A stretch of 53,815 nucleotides of DNA from an uncultured Mollicutes bacterium (GTDB taxonomy: Bacteria; Bacillota_I; Bacilli_A; Acholeplasmatales; Anaeroplasmataceae): NCBI GenBank assembly GCA_900540175.1, contig UQFG01000010.1, forward strand, positions 1 through 53,815. The letters run 5' to 3'. The notes below the pieces were generated by a model. That model saw only the letters and a list, made by a program, of their open reading frames with translations, did not search any database and was not told the DNA's origin. Positions 42,121 through 50,941 of this stretch are shown here, in pieces (within the stretch, counting starts at the first letter, position 1; every line of letters begins with the position of its first letter). The translations under genes were made by a program, and so were the position numbers.

Positions 42121-43122
42121 TTATTTTTGAATTTCACTGTTTTTTAAAAAATTCTTTTTTTCCGGTTTGTTTCGTTTCTTTCGCAAACAAAGCAACAACG
42201 AATCGGCAAATACTTGTTTAAAATCAGCAAACAAATAAATGGAAAGAGCACCCGGTGTGGTATTGATTTCATTGATGAGGATTTGATCATCCAACAAGAA
42301 AAAATCAATTCGGATGATCCCGCTGCACCCGAGACTATCGTAAACTTTTCTGGCAAGAGCGCAAAATTCCGGATACAATGCATCGTCGATCAAGGATTGG
42401 TGCATTTGTTTAAAGGCATCCGTATATTTATTTTCAAAGGTAAAAATCGCATCTTTTTTGGCAATTTTTTCTAAATTGGAGTACGTTGTTTCATTCAAAG
42501 CCAAATTGTATTCTTCGATGTGATCGTAAAACGGCTGAACCAACAGTTTTTTACCGTACTCAAAAGAGCGAATCAACTGTTCCTGCTGCTCTTCTTTCGT
42601 ACGACAAACGGAAATGCCGATAGACGAACCGCCGCAAACCGGTTTTAAAATACAGGGAAAATAAGGAAGTTCTTTATTATCCAAATAATCCTCATACGTA
42701 TAAACCGTACTTTCGATGACCGGAAGATCGTGTCCTTTCAAGAAATAATACGTGTCTGCTTTATCCATTGCCAAAGCGGAGGCAAACAAATCCGAGCCCA
42801 AATATGGAATTTCATAAAATCGGCACAGCGCCGCCGCCAATCCGTCTTCCCCGTTTTCACCATGCATGCAGCCGACCACCGCATCCAAGCGAAATTGTTT
42901 AATACCGCCTTTTTTAAACATCGTTTTCTTTAATTTTTTAAGTTTTTCTTTTTTGAAATCAGCCAATTTGACCGCATCGGCCAAATAAAGTTTTTGAGAT
43001 GTCGAAAGATAAAGCATATGGATTTCATAGGTTTCTTTCAATTTTTTTTGGACTTGATAAGCGCTGATAATGGAAATATCATGTTCGTAGGAAGCCCCGC
43101 CGAATAAAATACCGATTTTCAA
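42121..43122 (-). CDS. ddl: D-alanine--D-alanine ligase
   Basis: A 333-residue ATP-grasp ligase that makes D-Ala-D-Ala for the cell wall. The family blocks are KIGILFGGASYEHDISIISA, GCMHGENGEDG, CILKPVCGGSSIGIS, IIRIDFFLLDDQILINEINTTPG. The ENKYTD stretch keeps Tyr where D-Ala-D-Lac ligases of some lactic bacteria have Phe, so ordinary D-Ala-D-Ala and vancomycin sensitivity are expected (inference). I prefer a TTG start at 43122, preceded by GGGGTGG and overlapping the murF stop as TTGA; a GTG at 43131 is possible and adds three residues. Confidence 0.9.
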   Translation of the reverse strand: MKIGILFGGASYEHDISIISAYQVQKKLKETYEIHMLYLSTSQKLYLADAVKLADFKKEKLKKLKKTMFKKGGIKQFRLDAVVGCMHGENGEDGLAAALCRFYEIPYLGSDLFASALAMDKADTYYFLKGHDLPVIESTVYTYEDYLDNKELPYFPCILKPVCGGSSIGISVCRTKEEQQEQLIRSFEYGKKLLVQPFYDHIEEYNLALNETTYSNLEKIAKKDAIFTFENKYTDAFKQMHQSLIDDALYPEFCALARKVYDSLGCSGIIRIDFFLLDDQILINEINTTPGALSIYLFADFKQVFADSLLLCLRKKRNKPEKKNFLKNSEIQK

Positions 43123-44612
43123 ATCGTCCACCCCACTCTGTATAAATCCGGTAAATCATTTTCAATCAACAAAGTTGTCAGATCCTTGGTTTTGATCATC
43201 GTCTGATACAACCGATATCCCTCCTTAAAATTTCGAACGACATACACCTCAAGCGCATATTCTTTTAACCGTTGATAAAACACTCTTGTATTGGCATAAC
43301 CGACTAAAATCACAATATCGCACGCGTTGACGATATCTTCTATCAACTGTTCGGAAAGAATGCGAACATATTTTCCCAATTCAACCATCCCCGGTGTCAA
43401 TAAAATATGCGTTCCCGGCGATTCTTTTAAAATATAGAGGGCTTCTTTGAAGCCTTTTAAATTGCTGTTAAACGAATCATCTAAAACCAGTTGCCGATGG
43501 TATTGTTTCCTTTCCAAACGATTTTTTTCTACATGAAAACCGTATGCGGCTCGAACAATTTTAAGAAGATCCAACCCACAGTGATGACAATAAGCCAATA
43601 CACCTGTTAAATTCAGCAATTGATGTTTGCCCACCAATCGAACGACAACCGTTGCCAATTTTTCTTCAAGATAGTAAAAATCAAATTTGGAAACCGAACC
43701 GATTTCAATATTTCTGGCTTGGTAATCACCGTAATCAAATCCATAAGTAACCAACGTGCATTTATTTTGAAAACGATAATTGCGAATCTCTTCACATTCG
43801 TAATTCAAAACCGCAATCCCGTCATCCCCTAACCGTTCCGGCAAAATCATTTTTTCCCGTATCACTTCTTCTATCGTTTTAAACCCGTCTAAATGCATGT
43901 AGCCGATGGCTGTAACAAACGCAACGTCCGCCGGGAAGGTCCGACATAAATAAGCGATATCGTTTTTTTTGCTGGCTCCGTATTCCAAAATGACGGTTTG
44001 ATAAGCATCTAGCGGCGTTTCATTGATGAATTTGGAAATTCCAAGCGGGGTATTGTAACTTTTTTGAGTCGATGCAACCGTATCAAAACAAGACAGCGCC
44101 TGATGAAGTAAAAACTTCGTTGATGTTTTTCCAAATGAGCCGGTGATCGCAATCCGCTTTCCGGAAAAGCGACTGTATTTTTCTTCGGATGTTCGAATGT
44201 AGGGACGATTGCACATATAGGAGATCCCTTTTTCCAACAACAACACCGGAAAAACAGCGTATTCCGAAAACAACAAGAACAGCGGTGCGGCAAAAGGAAT
44301 AAAGAAATATCCGATCAGCACAGCAACCACCAAAACGATCAACCGAGCCATTCGTTTGGTCACTTTTAACGGTTTCCGGCAAAACAAATAAAAGCTACCG
44401 CAAAATAACAAATAGATACCGCAAAGCCACCAAACAAACACATCGTCGGAAAAAAAACCAACCGTTACGATAAAAATCGGAAATAAATTGTAATAAAGAA
44501 AATTAGACAAAAAATGTTTCGCATACGAACGGAATTGATAATGAGCTTGTTGGTAAATCGTCAAAAACAGATAACTTTTCAAAACCGCAAACAACAAGAG
44601 ACTATAATCCAT
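43119..44612 (-). CDS. murF: MurF-like Mur ligase with an N-terminal membrane domain
   Basis: A 497-residue Mur ligase family protein. The first 130 residues form about five transmembrane helices in place of the soluble UDP-binding domain of standard MurF. The ligase core starts near 150 with ATP loop TGSFGKTST (157-165), then TQKSYNTPLGIS and EYGASKKNDI, and a C-terminal domain with LDDSFNSNLKGF and GMVELG. These are MurF-type motifs. Being followed by ddl with a four-base overlap, it most likely adds D-Ala-D-Ala to the UDP-MurNAc-tripeptide at the membrane. Its ATG overlaps the upstream hydrolase gene by 11 bases. Confidence 0.85.
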   Translation of the reverse strand: MDYSLLLFAVLKSYLFLTIYQQAHYQFRSYAKHFLSNFLYYNLFPIFIVTVGFFSDDVFVWWLCGIYLLFCGSFYLFCRKPLKVTKRMARLIVLVVAVLIGYFFIPFAAPLFLLFSEYAVFPVLLLEKGISYMCNRPYIRTSEEKYSRFSGKRIAITGSFGKTSTKFLLHQALSCFDTVASTQKSYNTPLGISKFINETPLDAYQTVILEYGASKKNDIAYLCRTFPADVAFVTAIGYMHLDGFKTIEEVIREKMILPERLGDDGIAVLNYECEEIRNYRFQNKCTLVTYGFDYGDYQARNIEIGSVSKFDFYYLEEKLATVVVRLVGKHQLLNLTGVLAYCHHCGLDLLKIVRAAYGFHVEKNRLERKQYHRQLVLDDSFNSNLKGFKEALYILKESPGTHILLTPGMVELGKYVRILSEQLIEDIVNACDIVILVGYANTRVFYQRLKEYALEVYVVRNFKEGYRLYQTMIKTKDLTTLLIENDLPDLYRVGWTI

Positions 44613-45333
44613 CCGAATCCCCCAATAAAAAACTCATCAAAACAATCAAAAAATAATTGGCCCGTTCCAAATAAGGAAAATGTCCGCAGTCTTCCATTTC
44701 GATCAAACTGGCACTTGGAATCGTATCGGCGATCGTTTTTCCCATTTGAAGCGGTGTTACCTGATCCAAAGATCCGTAAATCAACAGGGTCGGTGCCTGA
44801 ATTTTTTTCATTTGTTCTTTTAAGTCGGTATTGACGGCCGTCACCAACATGATTCGTTTGACATTATCCGCATCTCGGTAATCTTTCGAACCCATTTTCA
44901 AAGGCAACCCACAGCGCCGCAAGGCTTTATAAACTTTTATTTTAAAGCGTTTGGATATTTTCAGTTTTTGACGGATCCCGGCGGATGAAACCAAAACCAA
45001 TTTACCAACAGGATATTTGGCCGCATAACAGATTGCGATTCTTCCCCCATAAGAATGGCCCAATACGATCGGTGTGTCGATTTGTTCTTTCAAGCAGAAC
45101 TGATGAAGAAGATCGGCGATTTCTTCTACTTTCAAAGGGACACCGATCGAACTTTCTCCGAATCCCGGCAAATCAAGGCTGTATACCGTAAAATAATCGC
45201 TTAACGTCTTGGAAACATGAACAAAAGTTTTTTTATTGGAACCCCACCCATGCAGTAAAAGAACAGGGGCCCCCGTACCCGTTTTATCATAGGCGATTTC
45301 AATATCTTGAATGGTCGTTTTAATAACTATCAC
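44602..45333 (-). CDS. Alpha/beta hydrolase
   Basis: A 243-residue alpha/beta-hydrolase-fold enzyme. Oxyanion block LLLHGWGSNKKTF, nucleophile elbow VLGHSYGGRIA (Ser), acid in IYGSLDQVTP, and the last His in MEDCGHFPYLE are all present. Substrate unknown. First in an overlapping unit with the murF-like and ddl genes, so it may act on a wall or lipid-linked intermediate (inference). The start is uncertain. GTG 45333 has no ribosome site before it. An ATT codon at 45324 follows AGGTGATAGTT, the same layout that precedes ATG starts elsewhere in this window. Confidence 0.88.
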   Translation of the reverse strand: MIVIKTTIQDIEIAYDKTGTGAPVLLLHGWGSNKKTFVHVSKTLSDYFTVYSLDLPGFGESSIGVPLKVEEIADLLHQFCLKEQIDTPIVLGHSYGGRIAICYAAKYPVGKLVLVSSAGIRQKLKISKRFKIKVYKALRRCGLPLKMGSKDYRDADNVKRIMLVTAVNTDLKEQMKKIQAPTLLIYGSLDQVTPLQMGKTIADTIPSASLIEMEDCGHFPYLERANYFLIVLMSFLLGDSDGL

Positions 45334-45383
45334 CTAACTTAATCTATGCAGGTAAGAACGGGAAAATGCCGAATTTTGTCATA

Positions 45384-45412
45384 AAAAAATCTCTTCTAAA
45401 AAAGAAGAGACT
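45384..45412 (-). terminator. Terminator of the alpha-CTD-like gene
   Basis: TCTCTTCT and AGAAGAGA pair around TTTTT on the minus strand, followed by seven T's. Confidence 0.8.
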
Positions 45413-45416
45413 GCTA

Positions 45417-45884
45417 TTAATAATAATATTCTTTGGATTCTTCGCGTATCATTTTTTCGAGAATCTCGATTTTTCGCTGTAATTCCGTACTATGCATTTT
45501 TTTAACTTGCATTTTCAATAATTTGATAATATAGTCATCCACAATTTTTTGGACATTTAAACTGGAGTAACGGACAAGTAACTCCAAAAACTTTTTCTGC
45601 AACGCTTTTCGCTGGATTAATTTTTCTTTATTGGTTCGGCATTCCGTGGGCGGAATGATGATATTATGGTAGCCTTCTTTTTCAAGACTGGCAACCAACT
45701 CCCTTATTTTCACGTCGCCCAATCCTTTAATTTGCTTTAACTCCTCGTAATTCAAATGAATAAGGCTTTCTTTATCAATGGACCGTCGAATCAATGTCGA
45801 AAGGGTCCGATTGGAACAATCGAAATCGAGATAACCGAGTTTTTCTTTCTTTTCGTCAAAATAATTGTTTTCATTCATCATCAT
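45417..45884 (-). CDS. Stand-alone RNA polymerase alpha-CTD-like protein
   Basis: A 155-residue protein. Residues about 17-73 follow the alpha C-terminal domain pattern (L-D-x-S-x-R-x-x-x-x-L, then SLIHLNYEELKQIKGLGDVKIRELVASLEKEGY with the helix-hairpin-helix KGLGDVK). In RNA polymerase that domain touches DNA UP-elements and activators. The rest is helical and very Lys/Leu/Gln-rich, probably a coiled coil (about 85-150), ending in YYY. It has no polymerase alpha N-terminal part. A DNA-binding or polymerase-decoy role is possible but not shown. GCGGAG precedes a triple ATG start. Confidence 0.7.
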   Translation of the reverse strand: MMMNENNYFDEKKEKLGYLDFDCSNRTLSTLIRRSIDKESLIHLNYEELKQIKGLGDVKIRELVASLEKEGYHNIIIPPTECRTNKEKLIQRKALQKKFLELLVRYSSLNVQKIVDDYIIKLLKMQVKKMHSTELQRKIEILEKMIREESKEYYY

Positions 45885-45974
45885 GTACTCCGCTCATTTT
45901 GTACAGATCATTTTAAAACGAAATGAAGAAAAAAGCAAATAAAATCCAAATAAAAATTTAAGCGTTTTTCTTAT

Positions 45975-45997
45975 TTTTTAGATAAAATATCTAAAAA
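45975..45997. repeat. Perfect A/T-rich inverted repeat
   Basis: TTTTTAGATA and TATCTAAAAA flank AAA. It sits in the 237-base gap between the alpha-CTD-like gene and the suf terminator. It could be an operator for the 45884 gene. No gene or other signal is seen in the gap. Confidence 0.5.
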
Positions 45998-46083
45998 CAA
46001 TCAAGTTTTTATGTTGTAAATGGATTTTATGATCGATTTAATATTTATTTCAATCAACTTCCATGAAATAAGAAGGATCAAAG

Positions 46084-46118
46084 AAAAAAACCATTCGTTT
46101 TCGACAAATGGTTTCTTC
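46084..46118 (-). terminator. suf operon terminator
   Basis: AAACCATT and AATGGTTT pair around a ten-base loop on the minus strand and run into T's, just after the sufB stop. Confidence 0.85.
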
Positions 46119-46121
46119 TGT

Positions 46122-47531
46122 TTAACCGATTGAATCCGTCATTTCCAATTTGATCAGACGATTCAGTTCAACGGCATATTCCATTGGCAATTCTTTGGAA
46201 AAAGGCTCAATAAAGCCCATCACGATCATTTCCGTCGCTTCTTGTTCCGTCAGTCCCCGACTCATCAGGTAAAACAACTGTTCTTCATTGACTTTCGAAA
46301 CAGTGGCCTCATGTTCGATATACATATCTCCGTTTTGACCGATGTTGGTCGGAATCGTATCGGAGGTGGAAATAGGATCTAAAATCAATGTGTCGCATTC
46401 AATATGCGCACGGGCTCCTTTGGCAGCCGATCCGCAGGAAACCGTTCCCCGATAATTGACTTTTCCGCCACCGCGACAAATCGATTTGGAAATAACGGTA
46501 GAGGAAGATTCTTCTCCTATATGAATCATTTTGGCTCCTGTATCTTGCAGTTGATTGGATGAGGCAAAAGCAATCGAAACGGTTGTTCCTTTGCTTTTTC
46601 GCCCTTTCAAAATACAAGCCGGGTATTTCATATTTAGACCGGCACCGACATTGCCGTCGATCCATTCCATGTGTCCTTCATCATCCACTAATGCCCGCTT
46701 GGTTACCAAATTGACAATATTATTCGACCAGTTTTGAATGGTTGAATAACGGCAATGCGCCCGTTTACCGACAAATATTTCCACAACTGCGGCATGAAGA
46801 CTGTCTTTCGAATACTGCGGCGCCGTACAGCCTTCCACATAATGAATATCCGCATCATCATCGACAATAATAAGAGTTCGCTCGAATTGCCCCATTCGTT
46901 CGGAATTGATTCTGAAATAAGACTGAACCGGTTTTTTCAGTTTTACCCCTTTCGGAACGTATATGAACGATCCACCACTCCATACGGCGGAATTCAACGC
47001 CGCATATTTGTTATCCGTAAACGGAACCAACGTTCCGAAATAACGGCGCATCAAATCGGCATGTTCGCGAAGGGCCGTATCCGTATCGCAGAAAATAACC
47101 CCCAAATCATCCAGTTCCTTTAAATTGTTGTGATAAACGACTTCGGATTCAAACTGAGTCGACGATCCCGCCAGATATTTGGCTTCCGCTTCCGGAATCC
47201 CCAGTTTATCAAACGTTTCTTTGATTTTTTCCGGAACATCCTCCCAATTGTTTTCCGTTTTCTCGGTTGATTTAATATAATACGTATAAGCGTTAAAATC
47301 GATTTCCGACAAATCGGGTCCCCAAAGAGGATTGTTCAGTTTCGTAAAGGATTCGTAGGCTTTCAGCCGGAATTCTTTCATCCATAACGGTTCTTTTTTG
47401 GCATCGGAAATAAAAGCGACAACCGCTTCGGACAATCCCTTTCCGGAAGTTAAAACCGCTTCTGCATCCGTTTTAAACCCATACTTGTAATCACCTACGA
47501 TGGCATTTAAATCCTGATTGTTCTTACTCAT
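46122..47531 (-). CDS. sufB: Fe-S scaffold protein SufB
   Basis: A 469-residue SufB, the scaffold on which Fe-S clusters are built with SufC and SufD. Typical blocks are [68 protein letters not shown], and [22 protein letters not shown]. The family Cys in YVEGC and the one in TVSCGSA are kept. The start is ATG 47531, which overlaps the sufU stop by eight bases (ATGAGTAA) and follows GAGGAAA. The longer frame to 47627 runs through sufU. Last gene of the operon. Confidence 0.97.
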   Translation of the reverse strand: MSKNNQDLNAIVGDYKYGFKTDAEAVLTSGKGLSEAVVAFISDAKKEPLWMKEFRLKAYESFTKLNNPLWGPDLSEIDFNAYTYYIKSTEKTENNWEDVPEKIKETFDKLGIPEAEAKYLAGSSTQFESEVVYHNNLKELDDLGVIFCDTDTALREHADLMRRYFGTLVPFTDNKYAALNSAVWSGGSFIYVPKGVKLKKPVQSYFRINSERMGQFERTLIIVDDDADIHYVEGCTAPQYSKDSLHAAVVEIFVGKRAHCRYSTIQNWSNNIVNLVTKRALVDDEGHMEWIDGNVGAGLNMKYPACILKGRKSKGTTVSIAFASSNQLQDTGAKMIHIGEESSSTVISKSICRGGGKVNYRGTVSCGSAAKGARAHIECDTLILDPISTSDTIPTNIGQNGDMYIEHEATVSKVNEEQLFYLMSRGLTEQEATEMIVMGFIEPFSKELPMEYAVELNRLIKLEMTDSIG

Positions 47532-47961
47532 GGTCTTTTTCCTCGTCCATTGCTTTTTCAATGCATTTCCAAGCAAGTGTCGCGCATTTGATACGAGCCG
47601 GAAAATCACGAACACCGGCATAAGCAATCGCTTCGCCCAATTCTACCTCGTCTTCAACTTCCTCGCCCTTGACCATCTTATAAAATTGTTGAATCAGATG
47701 CTCCGCCTCTTCTTTGGTTTTTCCTTTTAACAGTTCGCTCATCACCGAAGCCGACGAAAGACAAATCGAACATCCTTTTCCTTCCTGGCGGACATCTTGG
47801 ACGATCCCGTCTTTGATCCATACCTCCACACGCATATCATCCCCGCACGAAGGATTGGTCAAATGGACCAAATGATAAGGATCCGTCTTTTTCAATCCTT
47901 TATTTTTAGGATTTTTATAGTGATCCATAATAACAGCCCGGTACAATGTATTTAAGTCCAT
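47524..47961 (-). CDS. sufU: SufU, zinc-dependent sulfur transfer protein
   Basis: A 145-residue SufU. The three zinc-binding Cys appear in [21 protein letters not shown] and [12 protein letters not shown], with the Asp of CGDD as fourth ligand. In Firmicutes SufU takes sulfur from SufS and hands it to the SufBCD scaffold. It has the insertion between the Cys motifs that separates SufU from IscU ([19 protein letters not shown]). It overlaps sufB by eight bases. Third from the end of the sufCDSUB order. Confidence 0.97.
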   Translation of the reverse strand: MDLNTLYRAVIMDHYKNPKNKGLKKTDPYHLVHLTNPSCGDDMRVEVWIKDGIVQDVRQEGKGCSICLSSASVMSELLKGKTKEEAEHLIQQFYKMVKGEEVEDEVELGEAIAYAGVRDFPARIKCATLAWKCIEKAMDEEKDHE

Positions 47962-47984
47962 ATTCTACCTCGTTTTCTAAAAAA

Positions 47985-49193
47985 TTACTCCCCTGTAAAA
48001 AACAAACTGGCTTCCCTGACACTTTGAATAAACCGTGTAACATCTTCTTCGGTATTGTAAAAGTAAAACGATGCCCGAATGGTTCCCATCGTTTGAAGCC
48101 ATTTGGTAATCAACTGAGCACAATGATGTCCCGCTCGGATACAAACGTCGTTTTTATCAAAGACAGAAGCCGCATCATGCGGATGAACACCGTTGATATT
48201 AAAGGCGAGAATCCCCGTTTCACAAGACGGATTGTAAATGATGACATTGGGAATCTGTTTTAATTGTTCCAATGCCCGTTCTTTCAGCATATGCTCGTAT
48301 TTGGCGATTTCATCCAGTCCGATTGAGGAAAGATAATCGCAGGCGGCACCCAATCCAATGGCTTCGGCAATCATCGGCGTCCCGGTTTCAAACCGGTAAG
48401 GAATATCCTTAAACGTCATCTGATATCGATCGACCTCATCGGCCATATCGCCCCCGAATTCAACAGGCGGCATGGCGGATAATAAATCTTTTTTACCGTA
48501 TAATACGCCGATTCCGGTCGGGCCGCATAATTTATGGCCGGAAAAAGAAAGAAAATCACAATCCAATTCCCGAACATCGATCTTCATATGCGGAGCTGCT
48601 TGAGCGGCATCGACGCTGACGACGGCTTTTTGTTCATGAGCCAAACGAATGATTTCTTTAAGCGGTGTAACATACCCCATTACATTGGAAACATAAGTTA
48701 TGGCGACCACTTTGGTTTTGGCAGATAACACTTTCGAAAAAGCCTCTACTGTGATTCTTCCTTCTTTATCCAGTGGCACATAAATCAATTTCGCACCTTT
48801 TTTTTGAGCCACATGAAGCCACGGCATATGTGAGGAATGGTGTTCCAACTCGGTTGTAATAATCTCATCCCCGGCTTCAATAAAATTCATTCCGTAACTT
48901 TCCGCAACCAAATTGAGTGCTTGCGAGGCGCCCCTCGTAAATACGATCTCTTCAAAATCGGCACCGATAAAATCGGCAATTTTACTTCTGGCTTCTTCAT
49001 AGGCTTCCGTTGCCTCATAGGAAAGTTTATAAACACCGCGATGGACATTGACTCCCAACTGGCGGTAATACCGGTCCACTGTTTCAATAACGACATCCGG
49101 TTTTAAAGCGGAAGCGGCATTGTCCAAATAAGAAAGCGACGGATGATCCCTCAAAAGCGGAAAATCATTTCTTAATTTGCAAATATTGAGCAT
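47985..49193 (-). CDS. sufS: Cysteine desulfurase SufS
   Basis: A 402-residue PLP enzyme that takes sulfur from cysteine. The PLP lysine lies in FLSFSGHKLCGPTG and the active-site Cys in IRAGHHCAQLI. The N-terminus (DFPLLRDHPSLSYLDNAASALKP) and ETTELEHHSSHMPW are standard. The start is ATG 49193 after AGGAGTGAT; the longer frame to 49229 overlaps sufD and has no ribosome site. It works as a pair with SufU, encoded 23 bases downstream. Confidence 0.97.
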   Translation of the reverse strand: MLNICKLRNDFPLLRDHPSLSYLDNAASALKPDVVIETVDRYYRQLGVNVHRGVYKLSYEATEAYEEARSKIADFIGADFEEIVFTRGASQALNLVAESYGMNFIEAGDEIITTELEHHSSHMPWLHVAQKKGAKLIYVPLDKEGRITVEAFSKVLSAKTKVVAITYVSNVMGYVTPLKEIIRLAHEQKAVVSVDAAQAAPHMKIDVRELDCDFLSFSGHKLCGPTGIGVLYGKKDLLSAMPPVEFGGDMADEVDRYQMTFKDIPYRFETGTPMIAEAIGLGAACDYLSSIGLDEIAKYEHMLKERALEQLKQIPNVIIYNPSCETGILAFNINGVHPHDAASVFDKNDVCIRAGHHCAQLITKWLQTMGTIRASFYFYNTEEDVTRFIQSVREASLFFTGE

Positions 49194-49200
49194 TCGTTTA

Positions 49201-49995
49201 TCACTCCTGTATGATTTTTCGAAGGTCATCGGCGATCTTCTGTTTCAATGTTTCATCTTGAATCATGCGGATAAAAGGGGCAATAATTCCTTCTAAAATC
49301 AATAAAAAAGCCTCTGTTTTCTTTAATCCTCTGCTCATTAGATAAAACAGACTTTCATCCGACATTTTACCGATGGCAGCCCCGTGATTGGCAACCACAT
49401 CGTATTCGTCGATTAAAAGAATCGGACAAGATGTTATTTTCGAATCATCATCCATTACGATTCCTTTTGAAGATTGACGACAAACCGAATGCGCCATTCC
49501 TTTGGTTATTTTTCCTACGGTATCCAGCAAAAGAACAGCCCCTTTTAAAGCAACGGCATGATTGGATATGTTAGAAGTCGTGTTTGGCGCATCGTGAATG
49601 ATTTTTTGATGAAAGGTTTGTTTGAAAAGACTGACGGCAAGCAAATCAACCGAAGCCGTCGCATTCGGATCCAACAGATGAATTTCCAAGGTTTCTTCCG
49701 TTTTTTCCGTTGCGATCTGCAGAACTTCAACCGTTCCGCTGCAGGCGATCGTTCTAAAACCGTTCGACCCGCACAAAAGCTGATAGTTCAAGACAGCATC
49801 TTTTTCAACTGTGATGGAATAGATGCCATCCAAACAGCAATCGACGATTTTCACATGAGCCCCGCTTTTAATTGTAATGTCGCAAGCTTCTTCTAAGTAA
49901 AGCACCTCTTCGATCGTCTGATGACAAACCAAATGATGATCCTCAAAGCTAAGACCCGACACCTCAAGGATCGTTTTATGATTGACCGACAACAT
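49201..49995 (-). CDS. sufD: SufD (shortened)
   Basis: A 264-residue SufD, partner of SufB and SufC in the scaffold complex. The C-terminal core is intact: [75 protein letters not shown]. About 130-170 N-terminal residues found in typical SufD (near 430) are missing, and the beta-helix part is thin. The start ATG shares a base with the sufC stop (TAATG). The shortening looks natural because frame, overlap and neighbours are clean. Confidence 0.93.
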   Translation of the reverse strand: MLSVNHKTILEVSGLSFEDHHLVCHQTIEEVLYLEEACDITIKSGAHVKIVDCCLDGIYSITVEKDAVLNYQLLCGSNGFRTIACSGTVEVLQIATEKTEETLEIHLLDPNATASVDLLAVSLFKQTFHQKIIHDAPNTTSNISNHAVALKGAVLLLDTVGKITKGMAHSVCRQSSKGIVMDDDSKITSCPILLIDEYDVVANHGAAIGKMSDESLFYLMSRGLKKTEAFLLILEGIIAPFIRMIQDETLKQKIADDLRKIIQE

Positions 49996-50822
49996 TATTT
50001 TTTACCGCTATGGGCACAAGAGCCGAGTAACACGTGGGTCTTTTCTTCCTTTTCGGGAACAATATCAATGCCAAGCTCTTCTTTCACCCAATCATATCCT
50101 TGTCGATCGATTTTGGAAATCAACTCCGGACCACCCGTCAAAACGATTTTTCCATTGATCATAATATGCACGTAATTCGGTTTGATGTAGTCCAAAAGCC
50201 GTTGATAGTGCGTAATTAAAAGACAGCCGAAATTTTCATTGATCATCGACTGAACATTTTCTCCCACAATCCGAAGGGCATCCACATCCAAACCGGAATC
50301 AATCTCATCCAAAATCGCGAATTTCGGTTTCAACAACTTCATTTGCAAAATCTCATTGCGTTTCTTTTCGCCGCCCGAAAACCCTTCGTTCAAATACCGA
50401 TGAGCCAAATCTTCCGGCATTTTCAATTCCGAACAGGCTTTTTCAAAACTGCGGATAAACGAAAAAAGCGGAACATCTTTTTGAGATACGGCTTTCATCG
50501 CACTGCGGATAAAATCGCTGTTGGTTACGCCGCTGACTTCAGCCGGATATTGGTAAGCCAAAAAAATCCCTTTGCGGGCCCGTTCATCTACCGCAAGCGG
50601 TAAAATACTTTCATCGTTCAGGCTAATATCACCATCGGTAACTTCGTATTTGGGTTGTCCCATGATAACGGATGAAAGCGTGGATTTACCGGTTCCGTTC
50701 GGTCCCATGATCGCATGAACTTCACCGGTGCGAATCGTTAAATCGACGCCTTTTAAAATCTCTTTTTCCTCTATTTTGGCATGCAAATTGCTAATTTTCA
50801 AGATATCACTCAACATCATCAC
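49995..50822 (-). CDS. sufC: Fe-S assembly ATPase SufC
   Basis: A 275-residue ABC-type ATPase. Walker A is GPNGTGKST, the signature FSGGEKKR, Walker B FAILDEIDSGLD, and LLITHYQRLL carries the H-loop. It powers cluster building on SufBD. It is slightly longer than usual (about 250) because of a tail (PEKEEKTHVLLGSCAHSGKK) with an extra Cys and His. GTGGAG lies too close to the first ATG, so ATG 50819 or TTG 50816 may be the true start. First gene of sufCDSUB. Confidence 0.96.
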   Translation of the reverse strand: MMMLSDILKISNLHAKIEEKEILKGVDLTIRTGEVHAIMGPNGTGKSTLSSVIMGQPKYEVTDGDISLNDESILPLAVDERARKGIFLAYQYPAEVSGVTNSDFIRSAMKAVSQKDVPLFSFIRSFEKACSELKMPEDLAHRYLNEGFSGGEKKRNEILQMKLLKPKFAILDEIDSGLDVDALRIVGENVQSMINENFGCLLITHYQRLLDYIKPNYVHIMINGKIVLTGGPELISKIDRQGYDWVKEELGIDIVPEKEEKTHVLLGSCAHSGKK

Positions 50823-50846
50823 TCCACTTCATAAATCGCACTAGTT

Positions 50847-50855
50847 ATTATACCA
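50847..50855 (-). promoter_or_regulatory. Extended -10 promoter of the suf operon
   Basis: TGGTATAAT reads 50855 to 50847 on the minus strand, about 25 bases before the sufC start. No -35 and no clear Fe-S regulator site is seen. Confidence 0.6.
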
Positions 50856-50907
50856 CAACTTGTTTTACTTTACTACAATTTAAAACATGAAAACCCTTTA
50901 GTAATCC

Positions 50908-50941
50908 GAAAAAAAATCACCTTTCGGGTGATTTCTTTTTT
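50908..50941 (-). terminator. leuS terminator
   Basis: AAATCACC and GGTGATTT pair around CGAAA on the minus strand, followed by T's. Confidence 0.85.
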
